Shown piece by piece: positions 1-11,000 of a stretch of DNA of 64,000 bases. Origin of the DNA: Tetraselmis striata (Eukaryota > Chlorophyta > Chlorodendrophyceae > Chlorodendrales > Chlorodendraceae); NCBI GenBank assembly GCA_006384855.1, contig VCJN01002223.1, positions 186,001 to 250,000 on the forward strand, in the 5' to 3' direction. Below the pieces are notes generated by a model. It was not told the origin of the DNA. It made no database searches and worked only from the letters and a program-made list of their open reading frames with translations. A program made the translations under genes and the position numbers. Within the stretch, counting starts at the first letter, position 1. Every line of letters begins with the position of its first letter.

Positions 1-185
1 CATCCCGCGGAGCAAAGCATTTCGGGAGTGCGATACGTGTGCAACAAATAAGACAATGTGAGGGAGAGCCCGACGCCATAGCTGGAAAAAAGTCCCATTC
101 CTAGTAAAAGCCAGGGCGCCGTGAAGGGAGGGGGGACCCCGCCCAAAATAAAGGCAGTTACGTCCTCAGGTGTTCACGCAAGAAC

Positions 186-551
186 CTAACTACTACTGTG
201 GTCTCTAAACTCCGGAAGTAACGACCCCAAGTGATGCTGACGGTGATACCCCCACCGCGGGCACTCCACCAACATATGTTCGATAGTCTCAGATTCACCT
301 CCGCCACATGCAGGGCAGTGTTCAAGGAACCGCTCAGGCATGGCATGAATACATGCCAATCGGCGGGCAGATGATGGCAGTAGCGCTACCAGTAGTCGCT
401 CCAAAAAATATTTGGGCCAGCGCATTGTGTCGAATAAGCCTGGTGTTATGTTAGTATATTTCTTGACATTGCAGTATGAGTAGTTCGTGGCGGCGCGAGC
501 AGGTTCCGTATTCCCTCTTGTGAGCGTCAGAAATTGATCCATGCTTAGCAA
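186..551 (-). pseudogene. Non-LTR retrotransposon RT C-terminal fragment (zf-RVT type)
   Basis: This 121-codon open stretch on the minus strand ends with a Cys/His cluster of spacing C-x2-C-x9-H-x4-C (CPACGGGESETIEHMLVEC). That is the pattern of the zinc-binding module found after the reverse transcriptase in many LINE-type elements. Upstream, residues such as MRWPKYFLERLLVALLPSSA fit the linker region that precedes it. No reverse transcriptase core or endonuclease is present, and the frame starts without a credible initiation context, so this is a 5'-truncated relic. Family knowledge supports the zf-RVT call; the clade is not determined. Confidence 0.55.
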
Positions 552-3188
552 TAATTTCGTGTGGATAGCGGGAAAAAGTTGCGTGTGACATCTGCGTTAA
601 AACCTACGATTTAAAACAAACCATGCACAAATAAAAGATGCGCCCCCGCCCGTAATCCGTCCGTCCGTCCGTCCGTCCGTTCGTCCGTCCGTCCGACCGT
701 CGGCGAGCGGACAGTCGGGTACCAAATAACGGATACCTTTGTTGTTCAGCGATGCACGGCACGGGGGGGGGGGGGGGGGGGAGTGGAATACTGTTGAATC
801 AAACCCATGCTCGTTAGAATTCCTAGGACAAGATACTTGTGATCCATACACCAGCGTGTACGATTCGGGATGATAACGATGTTCCTGATTTGCGGTCCGA
901 ACATACCACGTTTTGGGCCTGAAATTCTATCTCCATTAACACGTTTGTCGTATAGAATCGTATCCATTGACGCGCCTAAATGTGTTGCCTTATAGTCGGG
1001 ATCATTCGGTAATTACCAAGCTCTTGAAGTTGATTACAACGCGTTAGCGTCCTACATGCGTCCACTCGCCCAAACTGAGTTGCTCTTAAAACATGTTATC
1101 TCTGCCCACTAAGGGAAACACAAAGTGTAAATAATCACAGCTCAAGCTACCGGCCAATCTCTTGTGTTTACTAGCCACTCCTACCGATGGCTATAGCTAA
1201 GTCAGCAGCGCCCCATGATGCCTATATCTATGTCGGTCCTATCCCATTCAGAGCTCAGCATGCCATCTTAGGCAACCGGAGGCGTCCCGCTTTTTCCTAC
1301 AAATGTGATATGGGGGCCGTGAGCTAACAGGAAATTTAAAGTTTCTTTGAACTGCATTCCCGGTTAGTCTTTGGTGCTAAACGGGCCAACTGTCTCACGG
1401 CCCGGCGGCATGAACCCGCATAAGCTCCACTAATTTAATAATGCGTAGCGTGCAACCCTCTGAAGGCCATGTCCCTCAGCTAGCGGCATATCCCGTCTTG
1501 TGTGCATTTTCCTTTTTATTTTTAGTAAACCCCCTCCCATCCCTATTCGTACCCTAATCTGCTCTCGCCGAGAATCCCTCGTGCTTTTTAGGGTCCCATA
1601 CAAACACAGCCAGTCTCCCTCCTAACGATAGCCGCCGCCCGCTATCCCGGCGGTTGCAGGTAGGGCGGCCCCATGGACCCCTCCCCTTCCACCCTTTTCC
1701 CACCAACATGGCCGCAACGCTCCGGCTGATGCAGCAGCCGAGGCGCCCCACCAGCGGCGCTACATATGTTGGTCTCGGGGGCAGTCGGGGGCGCTGCGGT
1801 CCTGGATTTACCCAGCTCAATCGCAATGTGCCTCGGCCGGGGGTGGACGAGGGCTTCGACGGTCTCGCGCGCATGGTAGGCAGTGGAGTGGGCGCTGGTG
1901 CTTGTGTTCGTGCGTGCCAGCACTAGGCCGCGGATAATCGGAGTAGAATGGTCGGGTACAAGGGCACGGATCTCGCCCCGGTGGGCCCTAGAAGCGGCGG
2001 CTCCGGCGAAACCGAGGCAGGCTCCTCCGGAGCATATGACGTGGCGATGCGTCCTTGACGGCGCACAGCGGATCGTAGCTGGGGCGCGGGCGGTCGTCGG
2101 CCGCTCCAACGAAAAACAGATTAACTGCGAAAAAAATAGGCGATCCTGCTGATAGCACGCGGAGGTGCGCGTGGTTGGGGGTTTGACACCCCAGAGTCGG
2201 CATATCCTGGGGCTCGAATTCATCTCGAAGCGAAGCGAGAGAGGTGTGGGGTGTGGCGGCGCGATGTCGATCGTTGAAGGGGATGGGGGTGGGGAGGTCA
2301 TGGTGGCTGCAGACACTCAGAAGAGTCCCTAGTCCGCCGATCTTCTCCTCTATCTCGTGCCGCAACACTGGAGAAGGCACTGACTTCTTTCCTTAACACC
2401 GTAAAAAACGCCGGAAAAGTGTGAAGTGAGCCAACCGGAATAGTTATGTGATGCTCAGTATTCATCCATAGCCGAGCCGGCTAGTAGGCTTTTTGCGGGG
2501 GCTGCCATTTCCTCATGTGTGGTATGCATGGGTGTTGCTTTTGTATTCGTAGCATCTCATGCTTACTGATCCCGCGTCGGGGCAGTGCAATTATAATGGT
2601 CCGGGTGTTGCTAATAATGCCCGGAGACCGGTCACATAGTCACAAGTGACAGGATTTCTTGGGTCCGGCGTTGCGTGCCGACCGGCTAGCCCGCGGCCGT
2701 TAGTGCTGGTGCTCCGAGTGGAGGTCAATGGAGGCTCCATGTCCACATGGACCGCGCCATGTACACACGGGCCGTATGTCCACATGGGTCGTAACATTTA
2801 CACTAAAGCGAGGACACGCGCGGGTTTTATGTGGAAGAACTTATGTGGAGTAGTATATATTTCTGCCCGCGCCGCGCGCCGGGCCGCCAGCAGTACTATT
2901 CTTATATACTGCGCTGCTTATTTTACGACTATTAACTATCCGAGTGTTACGATGATGACCAGCTACAACTGCTGCTGCGGCTCCTGCTTCCTGTGCTGCT
3001 TCGCCGCAGTAGTCGTTCTCCCCAAGCATATCGTTTATACAAGCACGCGCGATGCCTTTTAAGTAGTTGCTCGTCAAATAATCCCACTCCAGCAGACGGC
3101 TGCCATTGGCAGCTCCGAGAGCAATTCATTAGCTCGCCACCACAGGAGCTGCTTGCAGGTTTACAGCAGGTGGTGACGCCTGTCCCGG
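552..3188. other. Intergenic stretch without a supported gene
   Basis: I see no recognisable protein here. Open frames exist on both strands between 1554 and 2380 (the longest is about 224 codons, minus strand), but they overlap each other, are low in complexity and show no family motif or splice structure. The stretch holds a TCCG microsatellite and a G homopolymer at about 763-781. The 2640-3188 part is upstream of the polymerase gene and may contain its promoter; no motif was identified. Confidence 0.5.
656..700. repeat. (TCCG)n microsatellite
   Basis: Roughly eleven tandem TCCG/GTCC units with two single-base interruptions. Confidence 0.9.
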
Positions 3189-6100
3189 GTGGACGGGTGG
3201 AAGGGGAGAGGGGCGGGGATGCATGGCGAGGACGAGCTCGCCGGCGAGGAGGATGAAGGGCTGGAGGAGCTGTCGCTATGGAGCAGGCCCATCTACAATC
3301 CGTCGGCCGGCAGCAGCGGCGCCGGCCCCAGCGGGCGTGGCGGGACTGGCGATGCTGGGGGTGATGCAAGCCGGGTGGTGCTGCACATCGACTGCGACGA
3401 GTTTTTCTTGCAGGCGAGTTATCACGAGTGTGGCCCGCCCCACCGCGCTGCCGTTCCCACCAACGCGACCACCCGCAGCGACAGCCACTGAAATAGTGCA
3501 GGCAGAGTGAATATCAGCTGGGAATGCGCCGCCGCAGGCGTACAGCTAGCATCGGCGTCAAAGTACGGCTTGTCGTGGGTGTGTGGGAGCTTCGAGGGGA
3601 GAGCTGCGTATGTGTGGGCTGTCCGAGCACCACAAATGAGCACTTAGAGGGGGGGGAGGGGGGGGGGGGGGTTAATAATGTAGTATCCCACGGAAACGCC
3701 ACAGTCTGACACGTACCCGTACCGTCATCTCACTGATACCTCATACAGGCTGGGCCCGCCTGGCTCGCCGCCGAGATGTCCTTAGGCAGGACAGCCCTCT
3801 GCGTGTCCGCGATGCCGGTTGATGCCCTGGTGGTCACTCCGCGTGAGCGCCACCACCATACAGGCACACAGTGGGACCCCCCCCCCCCCCCCCCGCCCCT
3901 CTATCTGGTGGTGTGCATGCGGGGTGGGGCAAAATCTCGCCTCTGCCAAGCACACCAGGAGGCATGCACTACACCCGGCACAGCTGCGCTGCCGTGTTGA
4001 GTCCCAATGCTGTCAACATGCATATGTCGTTGCATGATCAGGCAGGAGGATGGGCCAGGGCCTGGCCGGGCTTCCCGGTCCCGTTCTCCCCACCGCACAG
4101 TGCTGACAGGCGACCCCCCACTCCCCCTCCCCCCTCCCTATTGGCCCGCCGCCTCTGTCGCCTGTGCGCTGCCTCAGGTGCACGGCCTGCTGGACCCCCG
4201 GCTGCAGGCGCTCATCCTGGGCAAGCCCTGCGCGCTGTGGCAGTTCAACGACGTGATCTCCATAAACGCGGCTGCCAAGGCGGCTGGCGTCCGCAAGCAC
4301 ATGCTGCCGCAACAGGCGGCCGCCAAGCTGGGCCCGGCGGGCGGCCACTTGGTGCACGCCTTCTGGCGCAAGTGGCCCGGCCCGCGCGTTAACTACCGCC
4401 ACTACAATGCCGCCTCACGCTCCATGCTCACACATGTGGCGGCCATCCTGGCCGACGGCGGCGGCGCCGTCGTCGAGAAGGCCAGCATTGACGAGGTGTA
4501 CGTGGACGCCACCGGCGCGTGTGGGGGCTGCCTGGCCGCGGGCGGCCGCCTGGGGGAGCGCATCCAGGCGGCACTCGCCTCCTCGCTCGGCCTGCGCGTC
4601 AGTGTGGGCGCCGCGCGCAACAAGCTCCTCGCCAAGCTGGCGTCCACGGCCGCCAAGGTGCCCGCGTCCCTGCCGCCGCCCCTCGCCGGCGCGGGGCTGT
4701 CGGCGTCCGGCGGGGCGCTCAGGCTGTGCGTGGTGGACGATCCTGGCAGCAGGGCGGTGGAGGCGCTGCTGGAGCACACCGCCGCCGCCAAGCTGCCGGG
4801 CCTGGGCACGCGCCGCGCGCAGCTGGCCGCCGCGGGCATCACCTCCGCCGCCAGTCTGCAGGCCATGAGCACTCCCCAGGTGCGGGAGGCGCTGGAGTTG
4901 CCGGCGGAGGCGGCGGAGCGCGCATGGCGGCAGTGCCGCGGGCAGGACGACAGCCCCGTGGTGCCCATTGGCGCCCCCAAGTCCCTCACCGTCACCAGCT
5001 GGACCACGCACACCGCGCTGGCGGACATCGCGCTGCGGCAGCACAGCGGCCGCGGCGGCGAGGCCGTCGTGCTGGGCGCGGGGCGGTGGTTGTTCGAGGC
5101 GCACACGGGGGAGCGGCGCTCCAACAACACGCGCTGCCGCTGGATCCTGCTCGCGATGGCGCTCGACCTCGCGGACAAGGTCATCGACACCTGGCTGCAG
5201 TGGGGCGAGCTGCCCACCAAGATGACGGTCGGCTGGAACGGCTGCGGCACCGACCCCATCCCTGGTCCAGGTGCTGCCCCCCCCCCCCCCCCCTCCCCCC
5301 CACCCCCTTTCCCCCTGTGTATGCCTCATGGCCCAGTGCGCTCCACTGCTCCCTCATATCCCGGCTGCCAGTAAGTGAAACTCAGGGCATTCAGAGGGCC
5401 GGTTTGTGTGGATTCTGCGCGCGTTCACTCTATCTGCTTGAGGCTATCATATTAAGGCTTGTCGAGCAGGAGGCATCTCAGCCGGGGTTGTTCACAAGGT
5501 GCCTGGCGACGCCGCACGTGACGCCGCGTGTTCCGCCATTTTGTATAGGCGATGGATGGCCGATGTGTGTATCGCCTGCAATGGGCAAGCCTCCGCTCGG
5601 TGGTCCCCCATGGCACGAGCTGCTCTAGACATGCAGTGCTATGTTGGTAGGAATGCCGCGGCTCAACGGTACCAAATGACCCGACTCGTCATGCCGACAA
5701 CAACCACGGCTGTCTGTCGTTCGCGGCAATCAGCTCATTAGCGATCATGATCCCTGCTGTGGCGCAGCACCGGGTAGAAGTTCGCTCCCCAGGGGGAGCG
5801 GGCGAGGAGGCAGTAAGAGCTGAAGTGCAACGGTGAGCAGTTTAGCTTCTCTCCTGACACCTTACGAGCATGCGATGTCCGCTGTATAGGGACTAGATGG
5901 CCACTAGGGCTGCTGCCATGGAGGGATGCCGGTGCCTGCAAGCCATGCCACGAACAATAAAACCTGCAGGCCCGCTGTCGGGGCTATCGCGAGCCCGTCG
6001 TTGGCGGTCTTCTTGCGGACGTGACCACAATTGTGCGCAGATGCCGCCCGCGCCAGCGGACTTGCCTTATTACTGAGCCTGATGTTGTCTAAGCCCGCCT

Positions 6101-7027
6101 GCACCGGCCACGCCGCAGGCTTCAAGTACCTCAACCATGAAGCCCGAAGCCGGTCCGGTCAGCCTGCCCGTGTCTGCTCAGCAGGCCTTCGTCGCCGCGG
6201 CAGGGTCCGCTGCCTCGCGCCTGGGGGCGCTGCCGCAGTTTGGGGACCCGGCCCGTGCCCCTGCGGGCGACGCGGCCTTCGACCCGGCGGCCGCACCCCT
6301 GCACCTCTCGCCCAACATGACCCTGACGGAGGAGGGGCCGGCCGTGCTGGAGGACGCGGCGTACCGGGGCTGCGTGGCGGTGCTTGTGGACACGGCGGCG
6401 GGCGTCCTCCACGGCTTTGTGCAGGAGGACTCGGCCCAGGGCATCGACCGCCAGATTGCGCAGCTCACGCTGGGGGCGAGCGGGTTCCAGCGCCGCTCCC
6501 ACCAGCAGGGCATCACCGCCTGGCTGCAGCGCGGCAGCGATGCTGACAAGGCACATGTCCCTGCATCTCCGCAGAGTCCGAGGACATCAGCAAAGCGCAG
6601 CGAACCGCCTCTTGACAACGTCGCGCCTGAAAGCCGGCCTGCAACACTGGAGGCCATTCCCGATCAAGGCAAGGGGATTGCCACGGCTACGAGCAAGGGA
6701 AGCCCAAGCCTGCTTGCGAACTCCAGCGCGTTGGCAAGGGCGCCATCACCTGCCGGCAAGTCTGCGCCGCCTGGTTGGGTTGACTCGTCCGCGTGGACGG
6801 CGCTACCGGAGGACATCCAGGCAGAGCTGGCAAACAACTGGCAGCTGCGCGACCAGCAGCGAATGGCGGGTTCCGCCCCCCAGCAGCCTGCAGCCCCCAC
6901 AGCTAACGGCACCGCTCACCGTGCGGCCAGCCAGGCAGGCGCAAGGCCAGGCTCCAAGCGCAAGGCTGCAGCGCCTGCTGGCTGCGCCCCTATCCGCTCT
7001 TTTTTCGAGCCCCAAAAGCACCCATGA
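3189..7027 (+). CDS. POLH: DNA polymerase eta (Y-family translesion polymerase)
   Basis: Y-family polymerase that copies past DNA lesions in the nucleus. Exon 1 runs to 3413, starting at ATG 3189 or, more likely, the in-frame ATG 3219. It ends in VVLHIDCDEFFLQ, which holds the first catalytic Asp of the palm. Exon 2 is 4178-5270. The joined frame reads FFLQ-VHGLLDPRLQALILGKP, matching the pol eta finger/palm start. Exon 2 carries EKASIDEVYVDATGA with the second catalytic acidic pair, the helix-hairpin-helix thumb (AAKLPGLGTRRAQLAAAGI) and the little-finger start. The last exon (about 6119 or 6127 to 7027) has a UBM-like motif (WTALPEDIQAEL, about 6790-6831) and ends in APIRSFFEPQ, a PIP-like PCNA-binding box. 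Intron 1 uses a GC donor (CAG|GCGAGT). The phase of exon 2 (1) does not fit an acceptor at 6119. A 34-nt exon at 5337-5370 followed by a start at 6127 restores the frame, but this is unproven. Confidence 0.88.
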
Positions 7028-7106
7028 ACTCCATCAAATAATTAGCAGGACATCCGGCTACAGAGTATCTACGACCACTACCCACTTGTCCCACATACGC
7101 AAAGAT

Positions 7107-7111
7107 TGTAA
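7107..7111 (+). terminator. TGTAA poly(A) signal of the POLH gene
   Basis: A TGTAA pentamer lies 80 nt after the POLH stop. In volvocine algae TGTAA replaces AATAAA as the polyadenylation signal. A second TGTAA occurs near 7257. Confidence 0.5.
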
Positions 7112-8091
7112 CGGGGCAGGGCACGGCATTTGAATCCCGTGGAATGTCCGCTCGCAAATGCCACGTCATGTCATATCTGACGTAGGGTGTGAGATAGGGT
7201 GTGAGATACGGTGTGAATGAAGTGGAGCCTGGATGTCTATAAGCAGGCAGACTGTCTGTAAAGCGTTCTTTCTAGCTGGCCCTAGTGGCAGCTGGCAATC
7301 CAATACAACTGTGTCGCTGCGTACAATGACTTCTCGCGTCTCGTAAAACGATTACGAGAATGCGCCGTAGTCTCATGTCAGTGGCCATGCCCACGGATAG
7401 CAGATGAACAATGTCATTATCGAGCACACCGCACTGCGGGACTGATCCAGGATGATGACGACATCACAGCATGGTCAGGGATGCCTCGGAATGGCTCCAA
7501 AGGACATGTAGCACGCAGGTACGAGGCATGTGACTGTGGTGTGAGATATGAAACACATCTATCTTGTCCTGGTCTCATAGTGGGACTTGCGCACCTCTTG
7601 AAGGACATTGATGTCGTGACTTAATAAGGTGACTTCTATCCGCTGCCTGTAGATGCTTTGAAGCGGCTAGAATCCGACTCAGAGTATCATGCTGCGAAAT
7701 GATGTTGGGCCTCATAGGAAGCAACGTATCCATGGCTAGCGGTAGATTCTGTGACGGAAGTGTTGAAACTCACCGCACAGCCAAGATACTGCGGTTAATC
7801 AGAGAGTGGTTCGTATTACACTAAGGAAGGAGCGCTGTACTGCGACGTGTCTAACGCTGCCACAAGCAACAGCTGCCACTGCCGATTGCCGAGGTAAGAC
7901 TGGCCTCACAGCTGCCTCCGGCATGTGGGCTACAACCTTCGGAGAGTGGTGGCTCTCCGATCCCTACTACTGCTATCCAGGAGGGCTGAGTGCCTGGCTG
8001 GCGGAGGTAGCGGCCGGGAGGCTGAGAACGCCGCATCCCGGGAGCCGCGCAACCAACGCCGCGCGGGGCAATAATCTCGTCCATATGTGGT
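7112..8091. other. Convergent intergenic region
   Basis: This lies between the converging POLH and phosphodiesterase genes and contains their 3' ends. A plus-strand open stretch of about 74 codons (7400-7624) reads like protein and contains ACDCGVRYETHLSCPG. It has no start I trust and no family I recognise. Nothing else is supported. Confidence 0.4.
7816..7820 (-). terminator. Candidate TGTAA poly(A) signal of the phosphodiesterase gene
   Basis: On the minus strand a TGTAA lies about 272 nt beyond the stop codon at 8092-8094, a plausible 3' UTR length. Confidence 0.4.
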
Positions 8092-11000
8092 TCAGTCTGC
8101 GCTAGACATCAAGCTTCCTGGCAGAGTAGCCGAGGCAGGAGCTGGTGGGAGCAGAGGACTGGCGGATGCATCCGCGTCAAGGGCGAAGACGTCTGTGGTG
8201 GTGGCGCTGGGGGCGTTCAGTTTGGGCAGAGTGAGGGCGTTGGTCAGCAGTGATGGCGGAGCCGATGGGTGGGCCTTCCAGAACGCCAGGTTGGCGAGCA
8301 CGCTGTCCTGCAGCTCATGACACTCGGGCGCCACTGATGTGAGCATCGCATACATGGGGCACACAAGGGCCTTGAAGAAGCCGAGCTGCAAGGGAACACA
8401 GGCGGCAAATACCACAACCAATTTCAGCCCCATGGCGATGCAAGCGCAAAATCACACTGGCACTGCACATTGCAAGTGCGCCCAGCGTGTTGTTTAGGTT
8501 ACACATCCTGGGTGATACAACCCAGGATATCCCGGGTTATATCTCGGGCTTCTGATTTCCGCAGCAAGTGCCATTCCAAATCTCGCTATGACGTTTTTAT
8601 CAACCATAATTTCGTAAACTGAACGCCGTATTTCGTAAAGATGTCCAACTTATCCGAATAGCGGAATACTCAGTCCGGGCACTATGGTGTGTAGTTGCCA
8701 TAAACCCGACAAGATTTCGGTTGAATGTCGGAGGCTCTGATCTGCATCATCGCCAAAGCTGTACTTTACCTCGCGAGTACGGCAAGAAGGCAGCAGCAGC
8801 ACGGCGCGCAGCGCGTCATCAGCATTGTAATATAAGGATCATCACGGATGAACGACGACAAGTCGGCGACCCGCATGCCTGTATGAGACGAGCAGATGTA
8901 TTTAGCGGAGACGGCATCTGCCCGTGCATCCATGGCACCTCATAAAGGCTACCTGCAGGTAGTGTCAATTACTGAGGGGATTTTAAAGGGAAAATGGCCT
9001 CCCTAGCAGTATTAACTCGTATTTCGCTAATCGTATCCTTATTATTGTGGAATAACTATATGTAGTTGATGTATGGGGTGCGCCCCACCTGGTTGCTGCC
9101 CCAGAGCGCGCCTGGCTTGTGCCTGTCGCTCAAAGGCGACAGTGGCAGACTGAGCGCCTTCTCGCGGTCGCCCTGCGCCCAAAACTCCTCCTGGATGCGG
9201 CCAACCCACGCCACGTGGGACTCGATGGGCAGCCCGCAGTGGCCCAGGTCCGCAGCTTTGAGGAACAGCTGAAGGGTGAGGTGCTGCTGCTCGGCGCTCA
9301 GCGCGTCGTAGCGGCTCTGGAGGCCAAGGGAGGCGTCCAGGTGGTCCAGTACCCTGGCTTGCACGGAGGTGAGGATAGTGAAATGCTTCCCCATGTCGGT
9401 GGCGAGCACCATCCTGCGAGTGCCGATGGGTCACACATGTCAGCCAGGTGAATGCATGAAGAAGTACTTTTATCGGTTAAGCGTTTCTCGATCAACACTC
9501 CGTATGATGGCGTTCGTTACTATGACAGCGTAGGCAGCTGCAACCCGTATTGCACTCGGCTGCCGCCAGGGGCAGGTAGGGAAGCGCTGTGTGCGGCTTA
9601 CTTGATGATGAGGGACCTCAGTTGCTGGTGCTCCTCCGTGCTGAAGTGGCTTATGGGCGAGGTTTCCGGGTCGCGCAAAATAGCCAGTGCTTGCAACAGC
9701 GCATCGTTCTGCGGATGAAGACGGGCCTCAGCGCGTCCCATCACAGCCTTCAAACAGTCACATGCAATGCTGCTACTACCGCGCTGCTATTGGAGCTGGG
9801 GGTAAGCCGCTGGTGCTGGGGCGGCCTCACCTCAAGGCAGGACTGATCATTAAACTTGATGCTCTGCGTCATGCCAGAGTTGATCACAAATGGGTTGCTG
9901 ACTCCCTCGTGCTTGTAGTCGTGAACTGCGGGCAGGGATTGCAGTCGGACAGCGTGAGCGTGGAGGTACAACCCACCGTGCCATGTGGGGAGTGAATCCT
10001 TCCCGGCGCATGGCGACGCTCGGCAACCGCATCAGTGCTGCTGTGGAAAGAATTGAGAGGAAGGGGCACACACCCACTGCGCTCAGCATCGCGCCAAGAA
10101 GCGTCAGGTAGCCATCCCTTCCAGCCGACTCCATCAGGAAGCGCGCAAACCCACTCTTGTCAAGAATGGTCCCCAGTCTCGCCGTTACGTCAATCGTGTG
10201 CGCAAGCCTGCCGTGGCACAGCGAGCATTGGCAACGACATCAGGGATCATTTTGTGGCAGCTCCATCGCGGCCAGGACCACTTTTGGGAGGGAATAGGAC
10301 TGATGCTGCCTGGTGCATGGTGTGTGTGTGTGTGTGTGTGTGTGTGTGGTGCTGGTTGCGCAAGGAGATGGGGGGGTACAATATAGTTTCACTCACCCAT
10401 GGTAGGGGTTATCGTGGTGGCCCTTCTCTATGGTGTCAGCAAAGAGCAGAAGCTTCCTGGTAGAAAGTTTAAGCTTTCTGTTCAGACCCCATTGGCGCAG
10501 AAAATGGGACAGGACGGAACCGAGCAGACCCACGCGGCACTGGGACGTCCAGGACAGCACGTTGGTGGAGAACGTTTTGCCCAGGGAGGCCACCATATCT
10601 TGGGTCACGCTCTCTGGAATAGCTGTCCCATCCAAAGCCAATGAATCGGAGGATGAGTTACCCAGTGACCTGTGGGATATGCTGACCTCTGAGAAGCTCA
10701 ATTCGTCCTTGTGGTTGTCAAACTCGCGCTGTGCGGTGTTTTGGACCACAAAGTTGACAATGTCCTGGCCAAACTCCCCACCCTCTGTCATGAGTTTCTC
10801 CACGTCCGGCACATTGAGGTTGTGCGCGCTGAGCAGCAGGATGCGCAGCTCGCGCGCTTTGCCCTGCAGCTCGACCTTCCTCCACGGCTGCCAAGTGTAG
10901 TTGTGCTCGCCTCGCTCAACCTCTCCCAGGAAGCCCAACGCCTTCACCAGAGGCGCATCCATATCCAACGAGTCAAGCTTGCCATGCTGCAGCGCGGCCA

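Noticed and set aside
1554..2380. Overlapping open frames on both strands, up to 224 codons
   Set aside because: Low-complexity composition, no domain, no splice pattern, and neither strand is clearly preferred.
4402..5329. Long minus-strand open frames (285 and 304 codons) opposite POLH exon 2
   Set aside because: Their residues are Arg/Ala/Gly-rich shadows of the GC-rich plus-strand exon, which has clear Y-family motifs.
10035..10463. Plus-strand ORF across the (GT)n tract
   Set aside because: It lies over a PDE intron and exon on the other strand and encodes a Val/Cys repeat from the microsatellite.
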